Shown here: in pieces, positions 1-8,341 of the stretch | Layout: each line of letters begins with the position of its first letter | How positions within the stretch are numbered: position 1 is the first letter of the stretch | Source: a bacterium UBA6115 | GTDB lineage: Bacteria; Bacillota_A; Clostridia; Christensenellales; Aristaeellaceae | DNA: 64,000 nucleotides | Reading direction: 5' to 3' | NCBI GenBank assembly: GCA_002428405.1 | Contig: DIWD01000062.1 | Location: forward strand, 8,418-72,417 | Translations under genes and position numbers: made by a program | The notes under the pieces: model-generated | Seen by the model: the letters and a program-made list of their open reading frames with translations, nothing else | Told to the model about the DNA's origin: nothing | Database searches by the model: none

Positions 1-317
1 TCCCGCAGGACTTCACCCAGGAACTGATCAACAATTACTATGAGCTCAAGGACATCGCCGAGAAGGGCTGGGCCTATTCCGACCCCGTCTTCGCTGTCGC
101 CATCCAGTCAGAGAGCGAATTCTCCCCGACCTTGCTGAGCCTGTATCAGGAGTACTCCGTGGCGCTGACCAAGTGCGCGCCGGAGGAGTTTGACGCCCTG
201 TATGCGGATTACAGCAAGAAGTTCCTGGACGCCGGATACCAGCAGATCATTGATGAGCGCCTGGCCGCCTACGAGGCCGGAAACACCACCAAACTGCCCG
301 TCGTCCCCGCAGAATAA
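1..317 (+). CDS. C-terminal part of an extracellular sugar-binding protein (partial)
   Basis: The frame is open from base 3 and ends at a stop at 315-317, so only about the last 104 residues are in the window. The fragment is helix-rich and acidic, and reads through PVFAVAIQSESEFSPTLLSL and a tail ending NTTKLPVVPAE. This fits the C-terminal lobe of the lipoprotein-type solute-binding proteins that deliver oligosaccharides to CUT1 ABC transporters in Clostridia. A strong terminator follows directly, so this is the last gene of its transcript or is separated by attenuation from the glycosidase genes downstream. The family assignment is an inference from a short fragment plus context; the upstream part would settle it. 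Confidence 0.6.
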   Translation, partial: PQDFTQELINNYYELKDIAEKGWAYSDPVFAVAIQSESEFSPTLLSLYQEYSVALTKCAPEEFDALYADYSKKFLDAGYQQIIDERLAAYEAGNTTKLPVVPAE

Positions 318-337
318 CAACTGAAGGCTCATTCGCC

Positions 338-370
338 GGGCGCCCGCCCCTTAAAAGGCGGGCGCCCTTT
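338..370 (+). terminator. Rho-independent terminator after the binding protein gene
   Basis: An 11-bp perfect GC-rich stem (338-348 with 357-367) has an 8-base loop and is followed by TTT. It sits 21 bases after the stop codon and just before the next gene, so it ends or attenuates transcription into the glycosidase genes. Confidence 0.8.
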
Positions 371-375
371 AAAGG

Positions 376-1428
376 ATGGTGAACAGGATGATCCACATTC
401 GCTATGACCGGGAAAAACTGCTTTCAGCAGTGGACCTTGTGGTGCGCAGGACCATGGAGATGGACCTGACCTGGGACTGGTCCTGCGGCGTGGCATACTA
501 CGGCGTGGCGGAGGCCTGCCTGAAAACAGGGCAGGAGGAATACTTCCAGCTGCTCAAGGCGCGGGTCGACGAGATGATCTCCCTGGGCACGCCCGTCTGG
601 ACAGTGAATACCTGCGCCATGGGGCATTGCCTGCTCACCCTGTATGAAAAGACAGGGGATGAAATATATCTGGGCATCATCCGGCAGAAAATCAAATACC
701 TGAGCGGGGACGCCCTGCGCTTCGGCGAGCGCGTGCTGCAGCACACGGTTTCCGCGCGCGACGATTTCCATGAACAGGCCTGGGTGGACACCCTGTTCAT
801 GGCGGCTTTTTTCATGCTGCGCTGCGGTGTGCTTTTCAAGGACGAAGCGTTGATTGAGGACGCGCTGCACCAGTACCTCTGGCACATCCGTTATCTGCAG
901 GACAAAGCGACGGGGCTGTGGTACCACGGCTACAACAATGTGCGCAAAGACCACATGTCCGGCTTTTTCTGGGCCAGGGCGAACGCCTGGGCTGCCTATA
1001 CCATGGCGCAGGTGCGCCGCCGCCTGCCCGAACCTTACCTGTACCCACCCTTTATGGACATAGACTGTTCCCTGCGCGACCAGCTTGCGGGGCTGAAAAA
1101 GCTGCAAACCGGCAAGGGACTGTGGCGCACCGTGCTGGATGACGGGGAAAGCTATGAAGAGCTCTCTGCCAGCGCCGGCATCACCGCGGCCATGCTGATC
1201 TCCGGCAATCCCCTGCACACCCGGTACGCGCAGGCGGGGGTGGAGGGCGTGATGGAGAACATCAGCCCGGACGGCAGGCTGCTGAATGTGTCCGGCGGCA
1301 CCGCGGTCATGCGCAGCCTGGAAGGCTACCGGAAAATATCCCGCGAGTGGACCCAGGGCTGGGGGCAGGGGCTTGCCCTGGCCATGCTCTGCGCTGCCCT
1401 GGACAGCCTGGAGGGCGCAGGTGAGTAA
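376..1428 (+). CDS. GH105 family unsaturated rhamnogalacturonyl hydrolase (YteR/YesR-like)
   Basis: The 350-residue product has the usual length of the (alpha/alpha)6-barrel GH105/GH88 hydrolases, which remove the unsaturated uronic acid left at the non-reducing end of pectin or rhamnogalacturonan fragments by polysaccharide lyases. Family landmarks seen in order are WDWSCGVAYYGV near residue 33, WVDTLFMA near 136 (carrying the catalytic Asp), WYHGYNN near 179, FWARANAWAAY near 198, SYEELSASAG near 259 and TQGWGQGLAL near 326. There is no signal peptide, so it acts in the cytoplasm after uptake. The start shown is the first in-frame start; an internal ATG at 388 is an alternative. The next gene starts inside its last codons, which indicates translational coupling. 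Confidence 0.88.
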   Translation: MVNRMIHIRYDREKLLSAVDLVVRRTMEMDLTWDWSCGVAYYGVAEACLKTGQEEYFQLLKARVDEMISLGTPVWTVNTCAMGHCLLTLYEKTGDEIYLGIIRQKIKYLSGDALRFGERVLQHTVSARDDFHEQAWVDTLFMAAFFMLRCGVLFKDEALIEDALHQYLWHIRYLQDKATGLWYHGYNNVRKDHMSGFFWARANAWAAYTMAQVRRRLPEPYLYPPFMDIDCSLRDQLAGLKKLQTGKGLWRTVLDDGESYEELSASAGITAAMLISGNPLHTRYAQAGVEGVMENISPDGRLLNVSGGTAVMRSLEGYRKISREWTQGWGQGLALAMLCAALDSLEGAGE

Positions 1429-3568
1429 GCACAGGGGGGATTTCACCCTGCCAGGGGAAGCCGGGCAGGAAGAGTGGGCACTGGAGCTGGCCGGGCGCTG
1501 GGGCGCGGACGCCATCCGGGACTCTGACGGAACCAGGCTGTCCCCGGCCCTGATGGATCAGGGGATGGCGGTCTACTCCACCGTCTGCCCCATCCGCAAT
1601 CACAATGATTTTATCAGCCGTCATCCGCGGACGAGACAGCAGACCTTTCTGTGCACCGACCCGAAAGTCTATACCGGTGAGGCGCTGCGGTTCTCCCTGC
1701 TGGAGGACTTTTTCTCCGGGCAGTTTGAAATCAACGGCGGCGCGGACAGCCTTCCCTTCTGGCAGGTGACGGACAGGACGGCCAACCTTGAATTGCCCGC
1801 GGAAAACTGGGAGTACCTGAAGGACGAGGGCGCGGTTCTTCTTCATTCCGCCGAGCCGTTCCACACTTACACCGTCAGCTTCCTGGCTTACCGGGTGTGG
1901 GAAGAGATTTCCATGTACAACCACACCACCAACCACTGGGACAGCGAGCCGCTCATGCAGCTTGATCCCTCCTGGCCGGAAGCGCGGGCCTACCTGCTTT
2001 CCTGGATGGACAACTGGCTCCGGGAGCGCCCCGGCACCGGCATCGTGAGGTTTACATCTCTGTTCTATAATTTTGCGTGGATCTGGGGCAGCGACGCGCT
2101 GCGGCGCAGCATCTTTACAGACTGGGCTTCCTATGACTTCACCGTCAGCCCGCTGCTGCTCCGCAAGTTTAAGGATCGCTTCGGCTATGCCCTTACCGCG
2201 GAGGACTTTGTCAACAAGGGGCTCTATCGCAGCACCCACAGCGTGCCGGACCGGAAAAAACGCGACTGGATGGCTTTTGTGCAGGATCAGGTGCTGGATC
2301 TGGGCCGGGAGCTGATCGGGCTGGTCCACCGGTACGGAAAAAAGGCCTATGTTTTCTATGATGACAGCTGGGTGGGCCTGGAACCCTACGGCCGGAGGTT
2401 TCCGGAGTACGGATTTGACGGCATCATCAAGTGTGTGTTCAGCGGCTTTGAAGCCCGGCTGTGCGCCGGGGTTCCGGTTTCTGTGCGCGAACTGCGGCTG
2501 CATCCCTATCTCTTCCCGGTGGGGCTGGGCGGAAGCCCGACCTTTTCACCGGGCGGCGACCCCGCGGGGGACGCGCGAAACTACTGGATGAATATCCGCC
2601 GGGCGCTGCTGCGCCAGGGAGTGGACCGCATCGGGCTGGGGGGCTACCTGAGCCTGACCCGCGGATATCCTGAATTTGTGGAGTATATCGGGCGCCTTGC
2701 GGATGAATTCCGCCTCATCAAAGCCCTTCATGCCCAGGGAGCCCCTGCGGTGAAAAAACCGCGGGTGGCGGTGCTGCATGCCTGGGGAGGCCTTCGCTCC
2801 TGGACCCTTTCCGGTCATTTTCACGAAAACGACACCCAGGACCTGATGCACCTGCTGGAAGCGCTCTCCGGGCTGCCCCTGTCGGTGCGCTTCCTGGATT
2901 TTGACGACCTGAAGGGGGGCGCGCTGGAGGAAACAGACCTGCTGCTGGTGGCGGGGGGCAAAAACAGCGCCTGGAGCGGCGGGAGCCTGTGGACGGATGA
3001 AGCGGTGGAGCGGGTGCAGGCCTGGGTCTTTGGCGGCGGCGCGCTGCTGGGGGCCGGGCATCCCGCCGCGCTGGACGGATACAACACCCTTCTGCGCTTG
3101 TCCCAGGTGCTGGGAGTGGATGTGGATGACGGACGGTATGCCAGCCATGGACACTGGCAGTTTGAGGCTGACTGCCCGAGGGAGCTTCATGTGGAGGGGA
3201 CTTCTTTGCCGGCGCTCCCCGGAGTGCGCCTGACAGATAGCCATACGCAGGTCCTTTTGGCCGGGCAGAGCCTGCCCCTTCTGACCCGCCATGCCTTTGG
3301 CAGAGGGGTTGGGGTCTACCTCTCAGGTTTCCGGTATACGCCGGCCAATTCCAGGCTGCTGCTCAAACTGATTCTGAATGCCTGCAAAAGCGGGGAGGAG
3401 ACTTTTATCCCCGCAGATCCTCAGGTGGACTGCGCCTGGTTCCCCGGCAGCCGCGCGCTCGCGCTGGCGAACGCCGGCGGCCTGCCCTGTCGGGGCAGGA
3501 TACCCCTTCAGGGACAGTCCCTGGAATATGAACTGCAGCCTTACGAGCTGCAGATCCTGCGCCTGTAA
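1421..3568 (+). CDS. GH112 1,3-beta-galactosyl-N-acetylhexosamine / galactosyl-rhamnose phosphorylase
   Basis: The GTG start at 1421 is chosen because GGAGG lies at the right distance upstream; it overlaps the GH105 gene by 8 bases and gives 715 residues, typical of GH112. These cytoplasmic phosphorylases cleave a terminal beta-galactosyl disaccharide with phosphate, giving galactose 1-phosphate. Family signatures are IRDSDGTRLSP near residue 32, CPIRNHNDFISRHPRT near 58, YDDSWVGLEPYG near 312 (position and sequence match the general-acid Asp region) and GGSPTFSPGGDP near 370. GH112 covers lacto-N-biose/galacto-N-biose and beta-1,4-galactosyl-L-rhamnose phosphorylases. Coupling with a pectin-type GH105 favours the galactosyl-rhamnose activity, but this is inference from context. 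Confidence 0.88.
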   Translation: MSKHRGDFTLPGEAGQEEWALELAGRWGADAIRDSDGTRLSPALMDQGMAVYSTVCPIRNHNDFISRHPRTRQQTFLCTDPKVYTGEALRFSLLEDFFSGQFEINGGADSLPFWQVTDRTANLELPAENWEYLKDEGAVLLHSAEPFHTYTVSFLAYRVWEEISMYNHTTNHWDSEPLMQLDPSWPEARAYLLSWMDNWLRERPGTGIVRFTSLFYNFAWIWGSDALRRSIFTDWASYDFTVSPLLLRKFKDRFGYALTAEDFVNKGLYRSTHSVPDRKKRDWMAFVQDQVLDLGRELIGLVHRYGKKAYVFYDDSWVGLEPYGRRFPEYGFDGIIKCVFSGFEARLCAGVPVSVRELRLHPYLFPVGLGGSPTFSPGGDPAGDARNYWMNIRRALLRQGVDRIGLGGYLSLTRGYPEFVEYIGRLADEFRLIKALHAQGAPAVKKPRVAVLHAWGGLRSWTLSGHFHENDTQDLMHLLEALSGLPLSVRFLDFDDLKGGALEETDLLLVAGGKNSAWSGGSLWTDEAVERVQAWVFGGGALLGAGHPAALDGYNTLLRLSQVLGVDVDDGRYASHGHWQFEADCPRELHVEGTSLPALPGVRLTDSHTQVLLAGQSLPLLTRHAFGRGVGVYLSGFRYTPANSRLLLKLILNACKSGEETFIPADPQVDCAWFPGSRALALANAGGLPCRGRIPLQGQSLEYELQPYELQILRL

Positions 3569-3577
3569 AAGGTTTGC

Positions 3578-4228
3578 TTACTGATGAAGCTGCCCCGGAA
3601 GGCGCAGCTTTTCGCGTTTGGGGAAACCGCTGTCATAGGTATCAAATTCCGGACTCTCCCCAATGTCAAACAGCGGAGAGAACCGGCAGACCCCCCGCTT
3701 GCCGTCCAGCGCCCCGGGATACAGCGGCAGCGCCATGAAGTAGGCCGCCTCCTCCTCGGGCGGAACGCCGTGCAGGCGGATGCCCAGGAGGGAAGCGGAC
3801 ATAAAGCCAAAGCGGTGGTAGTACTTTGGGTCTCCGGTCAGCATCAGCGCGCTGGCCCCTTGTTCCTTTAACAGCTTGATTGCGCCGCGCATCAGGCTGC
3901 CGCCGATCCCCCTGCGGATGACGGCAGGCAGCACCGTGAGGGGGCCCAGGGTGAAAACCGGGAGGGAACCCCCCGCGTCCAGCTCTATTTCAGAAGGGCT
4001 CAGCAGCGCGTGGCCGATGACGTGCCCGTCATACTCCGCGACCAGGCTGTGCCAGGGCCTGAACCCTGGATCCTGTCGCAGAACATGAACCAGATAATGC
4101 TCATTGCAGCCGGGGGCATACTTGTTCCAGAAGGCTTCCCGGGTCATTTCCTCCACGGTCCGGTAATCCCCGGGAGCTTCTTCCCGGATGATCAAACCGG
4201 GAATATTGTGATTTGCCGCTTCTTTCAT
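3578..4228 (-). CDS. GNAT family N-acetyltransferase (YhbS-like)
   Basis: The 216-residue product carries a standard GNAT core: an acceptor-side N-terminus (IIREEAPGDYRTVEEMTREAF), the central strand HALLSPSEIEL, the acetyl-CoA pyrophosphate-binding region LPAVIRRGIGGSLMRGAIKLL near residue 98, and LMLTGDPKYYHRFGF near 128, which is typical of the YhbS-type subgroup. The substrate cannot be read from the sequence. It faces the GH112 gene convergently with only 9 bases between stops; a short GC-rich stem inside its 3' end (around 3588-3609) may help separate the transcripts. No strong ribosome binding site precedes the start. Confidence 0.82.
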   Translation of the reverse strand: MKEAANHNIPGLIIREEAPGDYRTVEEMTREAFWNKYAPGCNEHYLVHVLRQDPGFRPWHSLVAEYDGHVIGHALLSPSEIELDAGGSLPVFTLGPLTVLPAVIRRGIGGSLMRGAIKLLKEQGASALMLTGDPKYYHRFGFMSASLLGIRLHGVPPEEEAAYFMALPLYPGALDGKRGVCRFSPLFDIGESPEFDTYDSGFPKREKLRLPGQLHQ

Positions 4229-4274
4229 TTTCCAGTCAATTCAAAGCCCGTCAGCGCGTTTTCTCTTTTTGGTA

Positions 4275-5498
4275 TCATGCCCTCCTCAGCGCCTCACGCA
4301 CGACCTTTATGAGTTTGGTCTTATTGCCGTAGTTGAGGGAGCCCCAGCGGTAGATCTTGATGCTCAGGAAGGCGAAGAAGGCCACGAACAGCAGCATCAG
4401 CCCGCCTGCCAGGATCAGCTGGCCCCAGGGCACCGTGGTCATGGCGCAGCGCAGGGGCATGACCATGACAGAGGTGAAGGGGACCACGCTGCCGATGACC
4501 GCCAGCGTGCTGTCAGGCATCTGGGCGGATACGGTGGCCAGCAGATAGGCGGCGATGAAGAGGAACTGCACCAGGGACGTCGCGCTGGCCAGATCTTCCA
4601 TTTTACTGACGGTGGAACCCAGCGCGGCAAAAAGGAAGAGGTAGAGGATAAAGCCAAAGAATGAAAAGAAGATGTAGCTCCAGATGAATCCGGGGGTCAG
4701 CGAACCGGAAAGCATCATCATGATCATCTGCGGATAAGTTTCTTTATTCAGCTGGAATCCAATGACTCCGGAGAGCACCAGCATGCCGAACATGATGACC
4801 GCGGCGGTGCCGGAGGCGGCCACCTTGCCCAGGATGAGGCTGGAGGGGCGGGTGGAGGTGATGAGGATCTCCATGGTGCGGCTGTCCTTCTCCCGCGCGA
4901 TGACGGAGGACACCCCGTTGCCGTACAGCAGCACCATCATGTAGACAGCCAGCATCATCGCGAAGCTGATGAAGTAGTTGTTCATGCTGTTGCGGCCCAT
5001 CACGGTGACCTTGCCCTCAGCCCGCGTGCTTTCGATGGCGGCAAAGTTCTCCGGTGTCAGACCGAGTTCCAGGATCATCCTTTCCCTTTTCACACGGCTG
5101 AGGATCTCGCCCATGGCGGTATCCCGGCTGTCGCTCATCTGACGGTCCTGGTAGATGGCTTCATAGGACAAATCGGGGTTCACCACAAAGCCGACCTGGA
5201 TGGTTTTTTCCCGAAGGGCTTCTGTCAGCGCCTCCCGGTCGGGATAGGGGTTGTTCACCGCTTCCCCCAGGACAGGCGCGAGCAAACTTTGCAGGGCGGT
5301 GTCGGAAAGGACATAGCCGGCGTCCTGGATGCCATTCGCTCCGGCTTCAGGCGCGCCGTTGTCAAACATGGCGATGAGGCGGGGCAGACTGCTTACCAGC
5401 AGCAGGATGACCATGATGACCGCGGTGGTGACAATGGCGGATTTTTTCGTCAGCTGGGTCTTCAGCTCGTAACGGAAGACAGTCATGAAATCCTTCAT
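4275..5498 (-). CDS. ABC-2 type exporter permease (NatB/YhaP-like)
   Basis: The 407-residue membrane protein has an N-terminal transmembrane helix (ATTAVIMVILLLVSSLP region, residues 25-42), a large extracellular domain of about 130 residues, then a cluster of about five helices from residue 165 on. The motif REKDSRTMEILITSTRP near residue 203 is the conserved cytoplasmic loop of ABC-2/NatB permeases that contacts the ATPase. Such pairs export sodium ions, small drugs or peptides; which one cannot be told here. Its start overlaps the stop of the ATPase gene by four bases (ATGA), so the two are translated together. Confidence 0.87.
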   Translation of the reverse strand: MKDFMTVFRYELKTQLTKKSAIVTTAVIMVILLLVSSLPRLIAMFDNGAPEAGANGIQDAGYVLSDTALQSLLAPVLGEAVNNPYPDREALTEALREKTIQVGFVVNPDLSYEAIYQDRQMSDSRDTAMGEILSRVKRERMILELGLTPENFAAIESTRAEGKVTVMGRNSMNNYFISFAMMLAVYMMVLLYGNGVSSVIAREKDSRTMEILITSTRPSSLILGKVAASGTAAVIMFGMLVLSGVIGFQLNKETYPQMIMMMLSGSLTPGFIWSYIFFSFFGFILYLFLFAALGSTVSKMEDLASATSLVQFLFIAAYLLATVSAQMPDSTLAVIGSVVPFTSVMVMPLRCAMTTVPWGQLILAGGLMLLFVAFFAFLSIKIYRWGSLNYGNKTKLIKVVREALRRA

Positions 5499-6406
5499 GA
5501 TTTTTCACCTACCTTATCAATGAAGATGTCCGTCAGGCTCGGCTCGTACAGGCCGAAGCGCCGGATGACCGCGCTGTGCCCGGAGAGCCATTTGAGCAGG
5601 CTTCCCTGAAGGTCCTCCCCCTGTGTGTCCAGGATGTATCCGGAAGATGTCCGGGTGACGCGGATGCCCGGAAATGCCTTTCCCATCGCCTCCGGCAAGA
5701 GGGTGTCCGTCTCGTCCAGCAGGGAGAGGAACAGCTTGCTGCGGCCTTCCTCCAGCTTGATGTCTGACAGGTCGCCGGACAGCAGGATGCGCCCCTCATG
5801 GATCAGGGTCACATCGTCGCATACTTCCTCCACATACCCCATCTGGTGGGAGGAAAAGATCACCAGGCGGCCTTCCTTCACAAAGTCCTTGATGGCATCC
5901 TTGAACACCTGGGCGTTGACCGGGTCCAGCCCTGAAAAAGGCTCGTCCAGAATAAGGATGTCCGGTTCGTTGAGAAAGGCCTGGGCGATCTGGATCTTCT
6001 GCTGGTTGCCTTTGGACAGGGTTTCCAGCTTTTTCTTCTTGAAGTCACCCAGCTGGAAATAGTCGATCCAGTGATTGGCGCTCTTCAGCGCGTCCGCTTG
6101 ATTCGCTCCGCGCAGGCGGGCAAAGTAGACCAGCTGTGAGAGCACCTCGTTCTTCTGGTACATGCCCCGCTCTTCGGGCAGGTAGCCGATTTTCATCTTC
6201 CGCGGCTTAAAAGTCACACCGTCCAGCAGGAACTGCCCGCTGTCGGGGCGGAAGACATCCATCAGGCAGCGGATGGTGGTCGATTTGCCGGCGCCGTTGC
6301 GACCCAGAAAGCCCATGGCCCGCCCGCTTGACACCGTGAAGGAAATGCCGTGAAGGACTTCCTTCTCGCCAAAGCTCTTTTTAATGTCCTTAATCTCCAG
6401 TACCAT
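5495..6406 (-). CDS. ABC exporter ATP-binding protein (NatA-like)
   Basis: The 303-residue protein is the ATPase partner of the downstream permease. It has Walker A GRNGAGKSTT near residue 35, a Q-loop region GYLPEERGMYQ near 73, an ABC signature degenerated to LSKGNQQKIQIAQA near 131, Walker B ILILDEPFSGLDP near 149 and the switch His in SSHQM near 183. SKGNQ in place of LSGGQ and the EERGMY segment are typical of the NatA/YhaQ group. About 90 residues of a C-terminal regulatory domain follow. GGAGG precedes the ATG, and a promoter with an extended -10 lies about 45 bases upstream. Confidence 0.9.
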   Translation of the reverse strand: MVLEIKDIKKSFGEKEVLHGISFTVSSGRAMGFLGRNGAGKSTTIRCLMDVFRPDSGQFLLDGVTFKPRKMKIGYLPEERGMYQKNEVLSQLVYFARLRGANQADALKSANHWIDYFQLGDFKKKKLETLSKGNQQKIQIAQAFLNEPDILILDEPFSGLDPVNAQVFKDAIKDFVKEGRLVIFSSHQMGYVEEVCDDVTLIHEGRILLSGDLSDIKLEEGRSKLFLSLLDETDTLLPEAMGKAFPGIRVTRTSSGYILDTQGEDLQGSLLKWLSGHSAVIRRFGLYEPSLTDIFIDKVGEKS

Positions 6407-6447
6407 GCCTGACCTCCTTCTTGGAACAAAACCAATTGCGCGGGCAA

Positions 6448-6475
6448 ATTATAGCACAATTTTGAATAGATCAAT
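6448..6475 (-). promoter_or_regulatory. Extended -10 promoter for the ABC exporter operon
   Basis: Read on the minus strand, ATTGAT (6475-6470) is followed after 16 bases by TATAAT (6453-6448), with a TGC directly before it that makes an extended -10 element. The surrounding DNA is much more AT-rich than the flanking genes. It points at the ATPase/permease pair. Confidence 0.65.
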
Positions 6476-6523
6476 TGATTTCGCTGAATTTGACCGGGGT
6501 TTTCGTGTCCCACCCTCGAAATA

Positions 6524-7423
6524 TCACGCGGGCAGCCGGGGCTTTTCGGCGCGCTGGGAGATCAGGATGGCGGCAAACATCAGCGCGCTGCCGATGACCT
6601 CGCGCAGGGAGGGCATCTCGCCCAGCACCAGCATCCCGGTGAACACGGCGAATACGGCTTCCAGACTCATCAGCAGGGAGGCAAGGGCCGGCGGCGTGGT
6701 CCTTTGGGCCAGGATCTGCAGTGTGTAGGCCACGCCGGAGGAAAGCACCCCGGCATACAGAAGGGGCCCGGCGGCGGCCAGGATGGCTTTAAAGGCCGGT
6801 TTTTCAAAAATGAACATGGCGGCCAGGGAGAGCAGGCCGCAGACCAGGAATTGAACCGCGCACAGCTTCATCCCGCTGACCTTGACAGCATAATGGTCCA
6901 CCAGCAGGATCTGGGCCGCGAAAGCAAAGGCGCAGAGGATCAGCAGCACGTCGCCCCTCAGGATGGTGAACGCTTCTGTTACACTCAGCAGGTACAGCCC
7001 GGCTCCGGCAATCAGAACCGACAGCCACATCACACTGCGCACCCGGTGTCCGAACAGCAGGCCATACAGCGGCACGATCAGGATGTACAGCGCGGTGAGG
7101 AAGCCCGCCTTGCCCGCGGTGGTCTCCCTGAGCCCAAACTGCTGCAGGTTGACCGCGGCGAACAGCACCAGGCCGCACAGCGTGCCGCCCGTCAGCAAGG
7201 CGCGCCTGTTCCCCCGTTCGGTTCCGCCTTCCCTCCGCGTTTTGTACCGGCCGACCATCACGATGACCGGCCACAGCGCCAGCGCGCCCAGGAGGGAACG
7301 CACCGCCTGGAAGGTAAATGGCCCGATGTGGCGCATTCCCAGGCTCTGCGCGACAAAAGTGCTGCCCCAGATGACGGCCGCGGCCAGTAGCATCAGGCTT
7401 CCGGCCCCGCGGTTCTTGGTCAT
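6524..7423 (-). CDS. EamA/DMT family transporter
   Basis: The 299-residue protein has ten predicted hydrophobic helices in two EamA halves (residues about 7-143 and 155-290), the usual layout of drug/metabolite transporters. Family features are AAVIWGSTFVAQ in helix 1, AGKAGFLTALYILIVPL at the start of helix 4, and ALASLLMSLEAVFAVFTG in the second half, the conserved segment before helix 9. Members export amino acids, nucleobases or metabolites; the substrate is not predictable. It is transcribed alone, divergently from smsC, with no obvious partner gene. Confidence 0.9.
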   Translation of the reverse strand: MTKNRGAGSLMLLAAAVIWGSTFVAQSLGMRHIGPFTFQAVRSLLGALALWPVIVMVGRYKTRREGGTERGNRRALLTGGTLCGLVLFAAVNLQQFGLRETTAGKAGFLTALYILIVPLYGLLFGHRVRSVMWLSVLIAGAGLYLLSVTEAFTILRGDVLLILCAFAFAAQILLVDHYAVKVSGMKLCAVQFLVCGLLSLAAMFIFEKPAFKAILAAAGPLLYAGVLSSGVAYTLQILAQRTTPPALASLLMSLEAVFAVFTGMLVLGEMPSLREVIGSALMFAAILISQRAEKPRLPA

Positions 7424-7618
7424 TTGCGGACGCCTCCCTTCCAGCAGATAAAAGCCATTGTAGTTTTCCCAGCCCCTTGCGTCAAGAAATGGAGGAAGCG
7501 CCTGGGGGTAATCGGACGAAAGGCTTTTTACACAAAGGGTCTTCCGGATTTCTGGAGGAACGGGTACAATCCCTCTTGGGAATCAGCCGGTCAAATCCGG
7601 CTTGGCGGAGGAAAAGGA

Positions 7619-8341
7619 TTGCTGGAACTGAGAAACGTGACACTGATCTACCCGGACGGCGGTGAAATCATCAGGGACCTGTCCCTGGTCATCCCCGGCG
7701 AAAAGCTGACGGTGGTCACCGGGCCCAACGGCGGGGGAAAGACCACGCTGGCCAGGCTCATCGCCGGGCTTGTGGCGCCGACCATGGGAAACATATTGCT
7801 GAACGGAAGGGATATCACGGAGCTTGACGTCACGCAGCGGGCCAAGCTGGGCATCAGCTACGGATTCCAGACCCCTGTGCGCTTCAAGGGACTGACAGTC
7901 CAGGGCCTGCTGGAGACCGCGGCGGGAAGGCTGCTGAGCTTTGAGGAGATGTGCGAGCTGACCGGCAAGGTTGGGCTTTGCACTGTGGACTACATCGGCC
8001 GCGATGTGGACGCGAGCCTGTCGGGCGGCGAAATCAAGCGGGTGGAAATCGCTTCCGTCCTGGCGCGCAGGACACGGGTGTCCATTTTTGACGAACCCGA
8101 GGCCGGCATTGACATGTGGTCCTTCAATGGCCTGGTGGAGGTGTTCAGCAGCCTGAAGCGCCAGGGGATGACGATGGTGGTCATCTCCCATCAGGAGCGC
8201 ATCCTTGAAGTTGCGGACGAAATCGTCGTGATTTCCGCCGGACAGCTGAGGGATCAGGGGCCAAAGGACGAGGTCATGCCCCGCCTGCTGGCGGGCGAGA
8301 TTGCCGGGCACTGCCCCGTGGGCAGGAAGGCGGGCACATGA
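7619..8341 (+). CDS. smsC: Minimal SUF-like system ATPase SmsC (SufC family)
   Basis: A TTG start at 7619 is preceded by GGAGGAAAAGGA and gives a 240-residue product, close to SufC length; longer in-frame upstream starts lack a ribosome site. It is the ABC-type ATPase of iron-sulfur cluster assembly. It shows Walker A GPNGGGKTT near residue 34, the Q-loop YGFQTPVRFKGLT near 82 typical of SufC, signature SLSGGEIKRVEIA near 132, Walker B VSIFDEPEAGID near 154 and switch His ISHQ near 188. It overlaps the next gene by four bases. No SufS, SufU or second SufB/D gene is present here, the pattern described for the ancestral SmsCB system. Confidence 0.88.
   Translation: MLELRNVTLIYPDGGEIIRDLSLVIPGEKLTVVTGPNGGGKTTLARLIAGLVAPTMGNILLNGRDITELDVTQRAKLGISYGFQTPVRFKGLTVQGLLETAAGRLLSFEEMCELTGKVGLCTVDYIGRDVDASLSGGEIKRVEIASVLARRTRVSIFDEPEAGIDMWSFNGLVEVFSSLKRQGMTMVVISHQERILEVADEIVVISAGQLRDQGPKDEVMPRLLAGEIAGHCPVGRKAGT

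Noticed and set aside
424..2503. Long minus-strand open frames opposite the GH105 and GH112 genes
   Set aside because: They arise from high GC and codon bias of the true genes; they lack ribosome sites, and the plus-strand frames carry complete family motifs.
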